A stretch of DNA of 64,000 nt, taken from the NCBI RefSeq assembly GCF_009938205.1, contig NZ_AP019654.1:1488001-1552000 (forward strand), written 5' to 3'. Shown here piece by piece: positions 36,373-46,855 of this stretch. Under the pieces are notes generated by a model. The model made no database searches, was not told where the DNA came from, and was given only the letters and a program-made list of their open reading frames with translations. Each line of letters begins with the position of its first letter. Position 1 is the stretch's first letter. This DNA comes from Vibrio panuliri (GTDB lineage: Bacteria; Pseudomonadota; Gammaproteobacteria; Enterobacterales; Vibrionaceae). The position numbers were made by a program, and so were the translations under genes.

Positions 36373-36984
36373 ATGAATATTGATATGAGTACAGTTGAAG
36401 GTACTCAGGTCTACCATTTGATGACACAAACCATCGTTCCCAGACCGATTGCATGGGTGTTAACGGAGTCAGGCTCCGAGAACTTTAACCTAGCGCCTTT
36501 CTCATATTTTACTGCTGTCTCAAGCACGCCACCATTGCTGATGTTTTCCGTCGGAAACAAACCCGATGGACAAGTAAAGGATACCGTTCGCAACTTAACG
36601 CGCCATGGAGAAATGGTGATTCATATTGCCAGCGCAGACTTGGCGGACCAAGTTACCCAGACGGCTGCTACCTTGCCGCACGGAGAATCAGAAGTCACGA
36701 TCGCGAAGCTTGAACTGACCGATATGGTGAATTTTCCACTTCCGCGAGTGAGTCGGTGCCCGATAGCTTTCGCTTGTAGCCTCTATGACATAAAAACCGT
36801 CGGCGATGCACCACAGCAACTTGTGTTTGCCAAAATAGAGCATGCCTTTATTGACGACTCAATTATTGAGGACCATCAAGAGAGAGTGCAAATCGATACA
36901 ATGCAGCTCAATCCGCTTTGCCGCCTAGGCGGTGCAAATTACGCCGTTTTAGACAAAACATTTTCCGTAGCACGACCAAAGTAA
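36373..36984 (+). CDS. Flavin reductase-like FMN-binding protein
   Basis: A 203-residue split-barrel flavoprotein of the DIM6/NTAB (flavin reductase-like) family: QTIVPRPIAWVLTESGSENFNLAPFSYFTAVSSTPPLLMFSV is the family N-terminal block, with conserved Arg-Pro and the SYFTAVS flavin loop. AAGG at 36363-36366 selects the ATG at 36373; ATG 36367 is too close to it. It is only 8 bases from cobT, so it is probably co-transcribed with the cobalamin genes. Supplying reduced flavin for cobalt reduction or for the BluB step is a fair guess. Confidence 0.85.
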   Translation: MNIDMSTVEGTQVYHLMTQTIVPRPIAWVLTESGSENFNLAPFSYFTAVSSTPPLLMFSVGNKPDGQVKDTVRNLTRHGEMVIHIASADLADQVTQTAATLPHGESEVTIAKLELTDMVNFPLPRVSRCPIAFACSLYDIKTVGDAPQQLVFAKIEHAFIDDSIIEDHQERVQIDTMQLNPLCRLGGANYAVLDKTFSVARPK

Positions 36985-36992
36985 GCAGTATC

Positions 36993-38021
36993 ATGTTAGA
37001 AAAAAATCATTCAGAGGCGATCTGGCATCGCATAAATCGCAAAACTAAACCGTTAGGCTCGCTTGGTAAGTTAGAGCATATTGGACATAAGTTGGCTTTG
37101 ATTCAAAGCCAAGGAAAAAGTGATCCTGTCACCAATATAGAAATTAAAAAGCCAACGGTATTGGTGTTTGCCGGAGACCATGGCATTGCCGCCGATGGCG
37201 TAAGTGTTGCACCTCAAGAGGTGACGCAGCAAATGGTCTATAACTTTCTTGCCGGAGGCGCAGCGATTAACTGTTTCTGCCGCGCTAACCAAGTTGAGAT
37301 CAAAGTGATTGATGCTGGGATACTGAAGCCAATTGAAAGCGATTCGAAACAGTTGATTGTGCAGAGACTTGGTGAATCAACAGAAAACTTTGCCCACAAA
37401 CCCGCGATGACTCATGAGCAGGTCGAGACGGGACTAGAGTATGGCGAGAAAATCGTAAAAGCGACCATCGATGGTGGCAGTAATCTATTGATGTTTGGTG
37501 AGATGGGGATTGGCAATACCAGCAGTGCGGCTGCAATTTTGGCGGCATTGTCACGTCGTAGCGTCGAGAAGTGTGTCGGCTTGGGTACGGGTATCAACGA
37601 GCAGCAATTGCGTAAGAAGCGTCAGTTGGTTCAACTGGGTGTGAATCGTTGCCGTGGGCAAAACGCGCAAGAAATTCTTCGCCAAGTCGGTGGCTTTGAG
37701 ATTGTTCAAATGGTCGGGGCGTTTCTAGCCTCAGCTAAATACAACACACCAGTGATAGTCGATGGTTTTATTGCCACGTCTGCGGCCTATATTGCTACGA
37801 AGATTGATCCGAGTTGCCGTGAGTACATGATTTTTGCTCACCAGTCACATGAGTCTGGGCATAAATTTATGTTGCAAGAGCTTGCGGCTACGCCATTGTT
37901 TGACCTTTCATTAAGGCTTGGTGAGGGAACGGGCGCGGTCTTAGCGGTCGCTCTGATTCGCTCATCTGTTGAGTTTTATAATAATATGGCGAGTTTTGAG
38001 GATGCTGGAGTAGATATGTAA
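36993..38021 (+). CDS. cobT: Nicotinate-nucleotide:dimethylbenzimidazole phosphoribosyltransferase
   Basis: A 342-residue enzyme that makes alpha-ribazole phosphate from lower-ligand base and nicotinate mononucleotide. [14 protein letters not shown] at the N-terminus, [14 protein letters not shown], and [15 protein letters not shown] are CobT signatures; the catalytic Glu is in the C-terminal [12 protein letters not shown]. The ATG at 36993 follows the flavin reductase closely. First of cobT-cobS-cobU-cobC, the nucleotide-loop assembly set. No corrin-ring genes are present, so this is salvage. Confidence 0.95.
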   Translation: MLEKNHSEAIWHRINRKTKPLGSLGKLEHIGHKLALIQSQGKSDPVTNIEIKKPTVLVFAGDHGIAADGVSVAPQEVTQQMVYNFLAGGAAINCFCRANQVEIKVIDAGILKPIESDSKQLIVQRLGESTENFAHKPAMTHEQVETGLEYGEKIVKATIDGGSNLLMFGEMGIGNTSSAAAILAALSRRSVEKCVGLGTGINEQQLRKKRQLVQLGVNRCRGQNAQEILRQVGGFEIVQMVGAFLASAKYNTPVIVDGFIATSAAYIATKIDPSCREYMIFAHQSHESGHKFMLQELAATPLFDLSLRLGEGTGAVLAVALIRSSVEFYNNMASFEDAGVDM

Positions 38022-38794
38022 TGCGTAAAAGTGCGCAATATCAACTTGAATTGTTTTGGCTGGCGTTAGGTTTTTTCTCACGCCTGCCTATCCCTAAAAA
38101 CACGCCTTACGACGAAAAGCGCATGAACCAAGCAGGGCGCTTTTTCGGTTTAGTTGGGGTGTTGTTAGGGGTTATCTGTGCTGTCGCGTTCCATTTGTTG
38201 GCAGCGATGTTTCCGTTGACGGTCGCGGTTTTTCTGACGATGGTTTTGAGTTTACTTCTGACTGGAGCGTTCCATGAAGATGGCTTAACGGACATGGCTG
38301 ATGGCATTGGCGGTGGAATGACGTTGGAGCGTCGTTTGACCATTATGAAAGACAGCCGGATAGGTACATACGGTGCGGCAACCCTAATCATGGCATTGCT
38401 GGGTAAGTTCGTCTTGCTTACGGAGTTAGCGCCGCTGAGCAACATGTTTGCGGTGATTGTCGTCTGTTATGGTTTGAGCCGAGTCGTGGCCGCTTCACTC
38501 ATTTATGATATGCCTTATGTGAGTGACCCCGATGCCAGCAAAAGTAAGCCGCTCGCGAATCGACAGTCCAGTTCGGATTTGGCTATATTGATTGCCACGG
38601 GGGTGTTGGTCAGCTTATTACTTCCGGTAGAAATTGCGGTGAGTTTGGTGGCTGCGGCTGTGGTGTTTCGTTATGGATTCAAACGTTGGTTGTTGGCTCG
38701 AATTGGTGGTTTTACCGGAGATTGCTTAGGCGCCGCGCAGCAACTTTCTGAATTGATGAGTTATTTGATTATTTTAGCTTGGGTGCAACATTGA
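38021..38794 (+). CDS. cobS: Adenosylcobinamide-GDP ribazoletransferase
   Basis: A 257-residue membrane enzyme joining alpha-ribazole (phosphate) to adenosylcobinamide-GDP, the last joining step of B12. The acidic [18 protein letters not shown] motif is diagnostic; SRIGTYGA and [11 protein letters not shown] also fit. About six membrane helices. Overlaps cobT by one base (TAATG). Confidence 0.95.
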   Translation: MRKSAQYQLELFWLALGFFSRLPIPKNTPYDEKRMNQAGRFFGLVGVLLGVICAVAFHLLAAMFPLTVAVFLTMVLSLLLTGAFHEDGLTDMADGIGGGMTLERRLTIMKDSRIGTYGAATLIMALLGKFVLLTELAPLSNMFAVIVVCYGLSRVVAASLIYDMPYVSDPDASKSKPLANRQSSSDLAILIATGVLVSLLLPVEIAVSLVAAAVVFRYGFKRWLLARIGGFTGDCLGAAQQLSELMSYLIILAWVQH

Positions 38795-38796
38795 TT

Positions 38797-39324
38797 ATGA
38801 CTGTGCATCTTATTTTAGGTGGCGCGCGCTCAGGAAAATCGAGCTTTGCTGAGTCACAGGTTTTAGCGAGTGACAAATCGGTGCGCCACTATGTTGCGAC
38901 TGCCACGGCAACCGACGACGAAATGCGGCAGCGAATTGCTCATCATCAAGCGCGTCGTGATGAACATTGGCAACTGCATGAAGAACCACTTGAGTTGGTC
39001 TCCCTTTTGCGAACATTTTCCGTCGATGAGATTGTTTTAGTCGATTGTTTAACCCTCTGGATGAGCAATGTCATTTTCGCTGGCGGTCAAACTGCGTCAG
39101 AGGAAGAGATTAGTCGCCGAGTTGCTGACTTAGTCTCAGGGTTAGAGCAGTGCGCAGCGGATGTGATTTTAGTCTCGAACGAAGTTGGCTTAGGCGTGGT
39201 ACCAATGGGCGAGGTAACTCGTCTGTTTGTTGATCACGCAGGTTGGATGAACCAAGCAATTGCAAAAGTGGCGAAACAGGTGACATTTGTTGCTGCTGGG
39301 CTTCCAATGAAGCTAAAAGGGTGA
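38797..39324 (+). CDS. cobU: Adenosylcobinamide kinase / guanylyltransferase
   Basis: A 175-residue bifunctional enzyme phosphorylating adenosylcobinamide and attaching GMP. Walker A GGARSGKSSFAE lies at the N-terminus, HHQARRDEHW contains the guanylylated histidine region, and LVDCLTLWMSN and VSNEVGLGVVP are conserved CobU segments. ATG 38797 is 2 bases after the cobS stop; an in-frame start at 38779 would add six residues. Confidence 0.95.
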   Translation: MTVHLILGGARSGKSSFAESQVLASDKSVRHYVATATATDDEMRQRIAHHQARRDEHWQLHEEPLELVSLLRTFSVDEIVLVDCLTLWMSNVIFAGGQTASEEEISRRVADLVSGLEQCAADVILVSNEVGLGVVPMGEVTRLFVDHAGWMNQAIAKVAKQVTFVAAGLPMKLKG

Positions 39325-39328
39325 TGGT

Positions 39329-39946
39329 GTGCGTAGCGTGAACTTCTATTTACTTCGCCATGGAAAAGTGAGCGGAGAGCCAGCATTGTATGGGCACACT
39401 GATGTGTTGGTCGATGAGCAGACGCAACAGTCGATCTGCCAAGCTTTAATCGATGCTGAGTTTACTTTTGATGCGATTGTCGCTTCGCCATTAAGACGAT
39501 GTGCTGATTTGGCATCACTGTTGGAAAAAGCCAATCCACAATGGCAGGTCAGTTATAACCAGCAGTTAAAAGAGATTAGCTTTGGACTCTTTGATGGCAT
39601 TCCGTTTACGGAGTTGAAAGAGCAATGGTCAGTGCTTGATGCATTCTGGCAACAACCCGCCGAGCACCCATTACCCCAAGCCGAGACGTTAGAAGATTTC
39701 TATACCCGAGTATCGCAGCAGTGGAGCAAACTGGTCGCATGCGCCCAAAGTGATACTTTGATTATTTGTCATGGCGGAACGATTCGCATGATTCTTGCGT
39801 ATGTATTAGGATTGGATTGGGCGAACGCGCGGTTGTTCTCAGTTATGCAGATTGGCAACCAGTCGCTTACCCACATCAAAGTTACCATTTCAGATTCAAT
39901 TTACCCGCAAGTCTGTTCTATTGGTACGCCGTTAATTACGGCTTAG
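39329..39946 (+). CDS. cobC: Alpha-ribazole phosphatase
   Basis: A 205-residue histidine phosphatase (phosphoglycerate mutase fold) with LLRHGKV (phospho-histidine), SPLRRCADLA and ICHGGTIRMI. Position after cobU supports alpha-ribazole-5'-phosphate dephosphorylation. It starts with GTG at 39329, 4 bases after the cobU stop and with AAAGGG upstream. Other histidine phosphatase activities are possible. Confidence 0.88.
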   Translation: MRSVNFYLLRHGKVSGEPALYGHTDVLVDEQTQQSICQALIDAEFTFDAIVASPLRRCADLASLLEKANPQWQVSYNQQLKEISFGLFDGIPFTELKEQWSVLDAFWQQPAEHPLPQAETLEDFYTRVSQQWSKLVACAQSDTLIICHGGTIRMILAYVLGLDWANARLFSVMQIGNQSLTHIKVTISDSIYPQVCSIGTPLITA

Positions 39947-39968
39947 TCATTGCGGTTAAGGAACAAGT

Positions 39969-41765
39969 ATGACAGCGCCAAGTTGGGATCTATCCATTGC
40001 TTATCAATCACTGAACGATGAGAAGATCAGCCAAGATATTGAATTAATTCACCAATGTATTGTGGTTTTACAACAGCACGTTGAGCGTCGCGACCACGTC
40101 AGTGTGATGCAAAATGCGATTCAAACGAAAGAAGCCGCCGGCAAGTTGCTGGCGACGATTAATACCTTCGCACTCTGCCATGCTTCGCGAGATGCAACTA
40201 ACAGCGAGGCGAAGGCACTAAGTGGTCAACTTGCTAAGTTGGGTTCTGATCTTTCACAAGCCTACGTCCCTTACCAAGATATGCTCGCCAATGCGCCGAT
40301 TGATTTTGTTCAAGAGGTGCTTGAGCACGACAGCGGTGATGTCTTCGGCCAAGCGTTTCAGATTGCGTGTAGCCGACGGATCGCAGATACCAAGCTAAGC
40401 GTGGCAGAAGAGCAGTTGTTAGCCGCCATGGAAGTGGATGGACGCGATGGGTGGGGGCGGCTCTACGATAACTTGACCGGTTCTTTGCAGATTAAGCTCA
40501 ACGATGAAGAAACCGTTGGTTTTTCCCAAGCCGCGAGTTTGCTCTATGGGACTGAATTTGAAAAACAGGAGCAAGCGTGGCGTGGCATCCAACAAGCTAT
40601 GGCACTGCATCAAGAGAGCTTTGCAGCGATTCTAAATGCTTTGTCTGGCTGGCGTCATACCGAGTATCAAAAGCGATCTTACCAACGTGAGGTTCACTTC
40701 TTGGAGCCAAGTTTGCACCAAAGCCGTATTAAAGCAGGTACATTGGATGCAATGATCGCCACGACTAAGGACAATCGTCATATCGCGCAGAAGGCGGGAT
40801 TGCTAATGGCGAAAGTCCATGGTTTGTCTGAGATGAAGCCGTGGAACCATCTCGCGGGCATGCCAAGTTTAAGTGGTGATGTTGAGCAAAGTTACAGCTT
40901 CGATCAGGCAATTGAGGTGATTAAGGCTGCCTTTGCCGAGGTTGACCAAGAAATGGCAGATTTCGTGACCTTGATGGTGGACAATGGTTGGATAGATGCG
41001 CAGCCGACGTCGAATCGTCGCCTTGGCGCATATTGCACCAAGTTCGCAGCCACGCGCACTCCTTTAGTCTTTATGACATGGGGAGGCAGTCGTTCAGACC
41101 TGCTGACACTCGCTCATGAGCTTGGGCATGCTTTCCATAACTGGGTGATGCGAGACATGCCTTTATGTCAAACGCGTTACCCGATGACGCTTGCTGAAAC
41201 CGCCTCGATTTTTGCCGAGAACATTGTGCGTGACTACCTCTTGTCGCAAGCCAAGAGCCCTCAACAGCAACTAGAAATGTTGTGGGAAGAGTTATCTTCT
41301 GCATACGCGTTGATGATAAATATTCCGGTACGTTTTGAGTTTGAGAAAGCGTTTTATCAACGCAGATTAGACGGTGAATTGACCCCAGAGCAACTGTGCG
41401 AACTGATGAGCGAGACGTGGCAGGCGTGGTACGGAGAGTCAATGCTCGAACCAGACCCATACTTTTGGGCGAGTAAGTTGCATTTTTCTATCTCTGAAAT
41501 CAGCTTTTACAATTATCCTTACCTGTTCGGCTACTTGTTTAGTAAAGGGGTTTACGCACAGCGCAGTAACAAAGGTGATAACTTCTATAGTGATTATGTT
41601 GCCTTGCTAAGAGATACGGGCGCTATGATGGCGGAAGAGGTGGTAGAGAAGCATCTCGGTATGGACTTAACTCAATCCGATTTTTGGCAGCAAAGTATTG
41701 ATATGGTTAATGAGAAAGTTGCTCAATTTGAGGCATTGCTCTCGCAACAAGTGGGCGCTAGCTAA
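39969..41765 (+). CDS. Oligoendopeptidase F-type M3 metallopeptidase
   Basis: A 598-residue cytoplasmic zinc peptidase. The zinc motif is HELGHAFHNWV, with the third ligand Glu in AETASIFAEN. Related to PepF/M3B oligopeptidases, which cut peptides of about 6-20 residues. It begins 22 bases after cobC with AAGGA, so it may ride on the cobalamin transcript without functional link. Confidence 0.9.
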   Translation: MTAPSWDLSIAYQSLNDEKISQDIELIHQCIVVLQQHVERRDHVSVMQNAIQTKEAAGKLLATINTFALCHASRDATNSEAKALSGQLAKLGSDLSQAYVPYQDMLANAPIDFVQEVLEHDSGDVFGQAFQIACSRRIADTKLSVAEEQLLAAMEVDGRDGWGRLYDNLTGSLQIKLNDEETVGFSQAASLLYGTEFEKQEQAWRGIQQAMALHQESFAAILNALSGWRHTEYQKRSYQREVHFLEPSLHQSRIKAGTLDAMIATTKDNRHIAQKAGLLMAKVHGLSEMKPWNHLAGMPSLSGDVEQSYSFDQAIEVIKAAFAEVDQEMADFVTLMVDNGWIDAQPTSNRRLGAYCTKFAATRTPLVFMTWGGSRSDLLTLAHELGHAFHNWVMRDMPLCQTRYPMTLAETASIFAENIVRDYLLSQAKSPQQQLEMLWEELSSAYALMINIPVRFEFEKAFYQRRLDGELTPEQLCELMSETWQAWYGESMLEPDPYFWASKLHFSISEISFYNYPYLFGYLFSKGVYAQRSNKGDNFYSDYVALLRDTGAMMAEEVVEKHLGMDLTQSDFWQQSIDMVNEKVAQFEALLSQQVGAS

Positions 41766-42007
41766 TCATTTAGTGCTAGATCATAAAACAGTTCTCGTAA
41801 CTTGTGCTAATATCCCTGTTCCGAGAATTTGTCGGTGGTAATTGTACAGTATGCGCTTTCTTTCCTACTAATACCAATAGGTTACGTAGTGTGACAAGCT
41901 TTGGTTTTTCGATGAAGCACGTATTTAGTATTCGTAAGTGCGATCACAACAACAAAATTTGTCTGAACATTTCATTAACATATCGCTGTGCAATAAAGGA
42001 GTAACGC

Positions 42008-43036
42008 ATGACGAAAAAATTATTTCGCCAATCTTTTCTTTTGGACAGCTTAGACCTCAGCCAAGATATGCGTGAGGGAGAAGTCACCGTCGCCGCTGGA
42101 ACCCGCCTGAAGCTTCATCAGCGTGGGGTATTGGAGGTGATTCCTGCCCAATTAGATGACGAAAGCAAACATATTGTAATTTCATGTGGCATCCATGGTG
42201 ACGAAACAGCACCGATGGAGTTAGTTGATAAGTTTCTTCAAGATATTGAAACGGGATTCCAACCAGTTAATGAACGCTTATTGATCATTGTTGCACACCC
42301 TGAAGCGACGAATGCGCATCAACGTTTTCTTGAGTCAAACTTGAATCGTTTGTTTGATGCCAAAGTTCATGAGCCAAGCAAAGAGCGTGATATTGCCGAC
42401 ATGCTAAAACAGCGTGTGAGTGATTTCTTTGCGACGACAAAAGAGTCTCAACGTTGGCACTTCGATCTGCATAGTGCGATTCGTGATTCGCGTTTCTACA
42501 CTTTTGCTGTCAGTCCTAAAACTCGTCATCCGGTACGCTCGAAAGCATTAATGGATTTTGTACATAGTGCTCACATGGAAGCGATTTTGTTCTCTAACGC
42601 GCCGTCGAGCACGTTTAGCTGGTATACCGGAGAAACATATGGTGCTCAAGCGTTGACGATTGAGTTAGGCAGTGTTGCCAAGTTTGGTGACAACAATCTC
42701 GACAAACTTGTCGCATTTGATTTGGCCGTTCGTGACTTAATTTCGCGTAATGCTCCAGAGCATTTGCCGCGTAAACCGCTTATGTACCGAGTGAGCCGCA
42801 CTATCGTTCGTATTCATGAAGATTTTGACTTCTTGTTTGACGACAGTATTGCGAACTTCACATCGTTTAAGCATGGTGAAGTCTTTGGTCACGATGGTGA
42901 CAAGCCACTAATGGCGAAAAACGAAGGTGAGGCGATCGTGTTTCCCAATCGTAATGTCGAAATCGGTCAGCGTGCGGCATTAATGATTTGCCCTGTGCAA
43001 GTTCGTTACGAAGACGACCAAATCGTATACGATTAG
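42008..43036 (+). CDS. astE: Succinylglutamate desuccinylase
   Basis: A 342-residue zinc hydrolase of the AstE/AspA family, the last step of the arginine succinyltransferase pathway. Zinc ligands are in [15 protein letters not shown] (His, Glu) and [10 protein letters not shown] (His); the catalytic Glu is in [15 protein letters not shown] 6 bases upstream gives the start. The other ast genes are not nearby. Its presence with the art importer in the window fits arginine use, but they are 33 kb apart. Confidence 0.92.
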   Translation: MTKKLFRQSFLLDSLDLSQDMREGEVTVAAGTRLKLHQRGVLEVIPAQLDDESKHIVISCGIHGDETAPMELVDKFLQDIETGFQPVNERLLIIVAHPEATNAHQRFLESNLNRLFDAKVHEPSKERDIADMLKQRVSDFFATTKESQRWHFDLHSAIRDSRFYTFAVSPKTRHPVRSKALMDFVHSAHMEAILFSNAPSSTFSWYTGETYGAQALTIELGSVAKFGDNNLDKLVAFDLAVRDLISRNAPEHLPRKPLMYRVSRTIVRIHEDFDFLFDDSIANFTSFKHGEVFGHDGDKPLMAKNEGEAIVFPNRNVEIGQRAALMICPVQVRYEDDQIVYD

Positions 43037-43068
43037 TTTTTGTCTCGGCGAGTTTTACTTTCTATTCA

Positions 43069-43104
43069 AATGGCTTAACGGTATCGTTAAGCCATTATTT
43101 TTTT
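43069..43104 (+). terminator. Terminator after astE
   Basis: AATGGCTTAACG-GTAT-CGTTAAGCCATT, a 12-pair perfect stem followed by a T-run. Confidence 0.92.
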
Positions 43105-43175
43105 ATCCATACTTAGATGCTTCGACACTCGTCACTGGTGAAGACGCATTTAAGTTTGAACGAACAAAGCATTTT

Positions 43176-44171
43176 ATGGATTTTACCCAACTGACTTCTC
43201 GTAGACATCTTCGCTGGCAACGAACCATCATTTGGATGGTTGTCGTGATGCTGGTGGTGAGCGGGGTGTATTTGATGGTTGGTGAACTGTTTATTAATCC
43301 ATTTGGTCAACTCTCATCTCTTGAAAATCAACTGATCACTCAGCTTAGGTTACCGCGTTTACTGGCAGCCCTCGCTATTGGTGCGTCGCTCGCCGTCTCC
43401 GGAGCGGTACTGCAAGTACTGCTCGGCAATGTACTCGCCGAGCCAGGCGTGCTTGGCATCTCGGGTGGAGCGAGCGTCATGATGGTTATCCTGTTGTTCT
43501 TCTTTCCTTTACTTGCAACGCCGATCGGCTTTATGTGTGCCGCGGTTGCAGGGGCTATGCTGTTTACGCTGACTATTGTTTCAATGACCAAAGCGCTGCG
43601 CCTAACCACCACGAGATTACTGCTGATTGGAGTCGCGCTTGGTATTCTCGCCAGTTCAGTGGTGACGTGGGCATTCTATTTTAGTGATGATATGAGCTTG
43701 CGTATTTTAATGTACTGGCTGATGGGGAGTATTGGTGGTGCCAGTTGGTATCAACATATCCTGACGTTGATCACTTTGCCGGTATTGCTTTGGCTCTGTT
43801 TTCAAGGCTCAACGCTCGATAAACTCATGATGGGCGAAATGCATGCTAAGCAACTAGGCTTAGACGTTGATGCTGTGCGCTGGAAATTGATTCTTGCGGT
43901 GTCGGTGTTAGTCGGAGGTGCGGTTGCACTGGGAGGGGTGATCAGTTTTATTGGTTTGGTGGTTCCTCATTTACTGCGCTTAGCCTTAGGGAGTGAAAAC
44001 CGCTATCTCATTCCTATTTCCGCATTAGCAGGCGCAACGTTGTTGGTGTTTGCCGATATTGTGGCGAGAACCGCGCTAGATGCTGCAGAACTGCCACTCG
44101 GCGTGGTGACGACGACGATCGGTGCGCCTATTTTCGTTTGGATGTTGGTTAAAAATCATGATGCACGTTAA
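43176..44171 (+). CDS. btuC: Vitamin B12 ABC importer, permease
   Basis: A 331-residue permease of the FecCD/BtuC family, with about 10 helices. [23 protein letters not shown] and [15 protein letters not shown] are the family blocks, and [15 protein letters not shown] lies near the ATPase contact. Paired with btuD. The third component, periplasmic BtuF, is not here. Starts about 70 bases after the astE terminator with no strong ribosome site. Confidence 0.9.
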   Translation: MDFTQLTSRRHLRWQRTIIWMVVVMLVVSGVYLMVGELFINPFGQLSSLENQLITQLRLPRLLAALAIGASLAVSGAVLQVLLGNVLAEPGVLGISGGASVMMVILLFFFPLLATPIGFMCAAVAGAMLFTLTIVSMTKALRLTTTRLLLIGVALGILASSVVTWAFYFSDDMSLRILMYWLMGSIGGASWYQHILTLITLPVLLWLCFQGSTLDKLMMGEMHAKQLGLDVDAVRWKLILAVSVLVGGAVALGGVISFIGLVVPHLLRLALGSENRYLIPISALAGATLLVFADIVARTALDAAELPLGVVTTTIGAPIFVWMLVKNHDAR

Positions 44172-44913
44172 GTCTCTCAGTGTTGGAGAGCGGCTATTAC
44201 CACTATCGTTTAGTGCGAGCCAAGGTGAAATTATTCATGTCATCGGGCCAAATGGCAGTGGCAAGAGTACTTTGCTCAGCGCCGTAGCGGGCTTGCAAGA
44301 ACACCAAGGTGAAGTGAGTATCGCCGATCTGATGGTCGAGCGCGCTTCGGTCGCTCAACTGGCGGAATACCGAGCGTTCTTATCTCAATCAGACCGACCT
44401 GCCTTCAATCTCGAAGTTGCTCATTATCTTTCACTCTCTATTCCCGCAGGCGCTAAATCACTGATTCAAGAGGTTGAGCTTGTGGTTGCTGAACTTGCAC
44501 AGATATTGCGTATTGAAGACAAGCTTCACCGTAGCGTGCATCAACTTTCAGGAGGAGAGTGGCAGCGCGTACGATTATGTGCGATCTGCTTGCAAATTTG
44601 GCCAACATTAAACCCTTATGCCAAGTTACTGATTTTAGATGAACCCGCAGCCCCCCTTGATATAGGGCAAGAAGCCTTGCTGTATCAACTTATTGATAGA
44701 GTGGCCTCGATGGGGGTGACGGTGCTGATGTCCAATCATGATTTAAATCGAACTCTCAATCATGCCGACCGCGCCATCTTATTGAACCAAGGAGTGGTAG
44801 AAGCATTTGGCCCCACCACGCAAGTGATGACCTCCGAGCGTCTTTCTAAAGTATTTCATACCCAAGTGACTTGCGCTGAACTGAACGGTAAACAGGTTTT
44901 ATTGTTTGAGTAA
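44158..44913 (+). CDS. btuD: Vitamin B12 ABC importer, ATPase
   Basis: A 251-residue ABC ATPase. Walker [10 protein letters not shown], signature [13 protein letters not shown] and Walker [17 protein letters not shown] (the PAAPLD form is typical of BtuD), switch His in SNHDLN. ATG 44158 overlaps btuC by 14 bases; ATG 44161 directly follows. Functions with btuC and an unlinked BtuF to import cobalamin. Confidence 0.93.
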   Translation: MMHVKSLSVGERLLPLSFSASQGEIIHVIGPNGSGKSTLLSAVAGLQEHQGEVSIADLMVERASVAQLAEYRAFLSQSDRPAFNLEVAHYLSLSIPAGAKSLIQEVELVVAELAQILRIEDKLHRSVHQLSGGEWQRVRLCAICLQIWPTLNPYAKLLILDEPAAPLDIGQEALLYQLIDRVASMGVTVLMSNHDLNRTLNHADRAILLNQGVVEAFGPTTQVMTSERLSKVFHTQVTCAELNGKQVLLFE

Positions 44914-44945
44914 TAGGGGGCGGCAGGGTAATTGCAAAAACGCTG

Positions 44946-45446
44946 TTAAACGAAACTGAGTTGATACTCGATACAGTCAAGCATCGTACCTTGTACTTGC
45001 GTGAAGTTGGTTAACTGGCTTTTGGCAGTAAAGCCTTGGCTCGTTAAGACGCTCTGCGAAGCGAGGTTTTGTACAGAAGCAATAGCGATTAACTGCGTTA
45101 TAGGGTGTTGCTGAGCAATATTGAGCATTTGAGACACCGCAGACTTGGCGACGCCTCTACCAATGTATTTCTCTCCCACGCGATAGCCCAAAAATGCTTT
45201 ACCATCATGAATATTATGCAGGTTAACTCGACCGACAATGGTCTGGTGCTGATTAACAATCAGATAGGGTAACGCTTTACCTAGGGTTTGATCGAGCAGC
45301 AACTCAGCGATATGAGTTTGAACACCAGTGAGGTGATAAAAATCGGTCGCTCGTGGTGCGATATGAGATTCGAACCAATCGCGGTTGCTCAATTCAAACT
45401 CTAGCAATGGCTTAGCATGTTGAATATGCAGTGGTAACAGTTGCAC
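44946..45446 (-). CDS. GNAT acetyltransferase (RimJ/RimL type)
   Basis: A 166-residue N-acetyltransferase. LGYRVGEKYIGRGVAKSAVSQML is the acetyl-CoA-binding V/I-G-x-G-x-G/A region. The general layout (LLEFELSNRDWFE start) is that of RimJ/RimL-like proteins, which acetylate N-terminal amines. The substrate is unknown. Confidence 0.82.
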   Translation of the reverse strand: MQLLPLHIQHAKPLLEFELSNRDWFESHIAPRATDFYHLTGVQTHIAELLLDQTLGKALPYLIVNQHQTIVGRVNLHNIHDGKAFLGYRVGEKYIGRGVAKSAVSQMLNIAQQHPITQLIAIASVQNLASQSVLTSQGFTAKSQLTNFTQVQGTMLDCIEYQLSFV

Positions 45447-45469
45447 GCCTAAGTCCTTATGGCAAAAAA

Positions 45470-45492
45470 AAGACCGCTTAACAAGCGGTCTT
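45470..45492 (-). terminator. Terminator of the MazG-like gene
   Basis: AAGACCGCTT-AAC-AAGCGGTCTT, 10 perfect pairs; on the minus strand a T-run (seven-plus As at 45464-45470 on plus) follows. Confidence 0.88.
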
Positions 45493-45501
45493 ATCGTGTG
45501 A

Positions 45502-46077
45502 TTATTTCGTCAGTGGGGCAAGGTCGGCAGGTCGGTAGTAGACGGATTTTAGCACTTTGCCTTGGCGAATCGTTTTGGCTTCAGAAACAAAATCTTCAGC
45601 ACATTTGGCGATGATGTAATCACCTTTTTGTACCGCCATCAGTTTGATGCCTTGCTCTGCATAGAATGCTTCAGTGTCGGCATATTCTTTTTCACTGCGG
45701 CACACTTTACTCATATTGCTAGAGTGAACCTCATCCCAACATGGAAGGAAATCAATACCGCGGTTGATTGCGACATTCAGCAGTAGATCAATTAGGTAGC
45801 TAATGGCGATGTTATCTTCAACTTTGTCGTGGCCAAGGTGAACCAAGCGGCCCATCAAAACGTAAACGCTGTCGACAATCGCATCCGCTTGCTCCATTTT
45901 GCTGTCTGCTTCTGCAAGTTCAGTTAACTCTTCGATAGCCAGTGAAGTGTGTAACGTATCCGCTTTGTCATCTAGGCTTTCAGGAGCCGCAACAGGAAGA
46001 TCAAAAGTACTACGGAACTCGTTAATATCACGGTAAAGGTGATCGAAAATTTCTTGAGTTAATTTGGATAGGTGCAT
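45502..46077 (-). CDS. MazG-like / all-alpha NTP pyrophosphatase-type protein
   Basis: A 191-residue protein. SLAIEELTELAEADSKMEQADAIVDSVYVLMG has the EExxE ... DxxxD metal-binding arrangement of the all-alpha NTP pyrophosphohydrolases (MazG, HisE, dUTPase-like). The C-terminal half (DFLPCWDEVHSSNMSKV) is conserved in a subgroup annotated as phosphoribosyl-ATP pyrophosphohydrolase-like. Possibly house-cleaning of abnormal nucleotides; substrate unknown. Confidence 0.78.
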   Translation of the reverse strand: MHLSKLTQEIFDHLYRDINEFRSTFDLPVAAPESLDDKADTLHTSLAIEELTELAEADSKMEQADAIVDSVYVLMGRLVHLGHDKVEDNIAISYLIDLLLNVAINRGIDFLPCWDEVHSSNMSKVCRSEKEYADTEAFYAEQGIKLMAVQKGDYIIAKCAEDFVSEAKTIRQGKVLKSVYYRPADLAPLTK

Positions 46078-46206
46078 GCGATTTTTCCGCTTAATTTAAA
46101 TATCGCGCCATACTAGCAAAGCGACGCTATTCCCGCTATGTGTTGCCATGAAATAGTTGATTGTTCGAGTAAGAAATCACACATCCTTTTTTCAACCGTT
46201 TAGATC

Positions 46207-46776
46207 TTACTCGCTAAACAAGTAAGGAAACAGTTGAGCACGCTCCGCAGGCGTTAAAGCACCAACACGAGCGATGTTGGTCTCCGGAATTAACTCGGGG
46301 TTTGGGTAATGCTTAAGTACGCGCTCAAGGCTTGCTTCTCGAATCAAATGAAAAATTGGGTAAGGGGCGCGATTAGTCAGGTTGGAAGCGTCTTCAGGCT
46401 CACTGTCTGCAAAGCAGTAATCTGGGTGAAAGGTTGCGACCTGGAAAATTCCATCCCATCCCTGTTGGTGGATGATGCCCTCAACCCAATCAATAAATAG
46501 GTTGTAATCCCAAAAATCATCGAGCATGTGCGGAGCGACCACAAGTGTCGTTTCCAGTTCTTCCACTGGGGTATGCTCTAAATGGAGCAGTTGATTAAAA
46601 ATATCTTCAAGTAGCGCCTCATCGTTTTGAGCGGCACTGACGATAATTTCGATTTGATTGTTGCGTTGTGGTTTGGCAGCAAAAGGGCACAAATTAAGTC
46701 CGATTACCACATCATTTAACCATTGGTTGACTTGGCTCTTTACTTCCGATGAGGGTGTCGTGTTTGGGCATTTCAT
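46207..46776 (-). CDS. DUF1415 family protein
   Basis: A 189-residue soluble protein recognisable as DUF1415: VNQWLNDVVIGLNLCPFA near the start, then WDGIFQVATFHPDYCFA and NRAPYPIFHLIREASLE. These blocks with conserved Cys and His suggest a metal or redox centre, but no function is established. Single gene; no partner indicated. Confidence 0.82.
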   Translation of the reverse strand: MKCPNTTPSSEVKSQVNQWLNDVVIGLNLCPFAAKPQRNNQIEIIVSAAQNDEALLEDIFNQLLHLEHTPVEELETTLVVAPHMLDDFWDYNLFIDWVEGIIHQQGWDGIFQVATFHPDYCFADSEPEDASNLTNRAPYPIFHLIREASLERVLKHYPNPELIPETNIARVGALTPAERAQLFPYLFSE

Positions 46777-46855
46777 ACAGCATCCTGAAACTATTCATAG
46801 CACTCAAGCCTACTGCAGCGGCAGGAGCGCCGCCATAAGTGACTTGAAATGGTGT

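Noticed and set aside
36800..37000. Cobalamin riboswitch before cobT
   Set aside because: The sequence there is coding for the flavin reductase; no B12-box pattern was recognised there or before btuC.
41766..42007. Possible small gene in the gap before astE
   Set aside because: The frame there has no ribosome site or recognisable content; the gap more likely holds the astE promoter.
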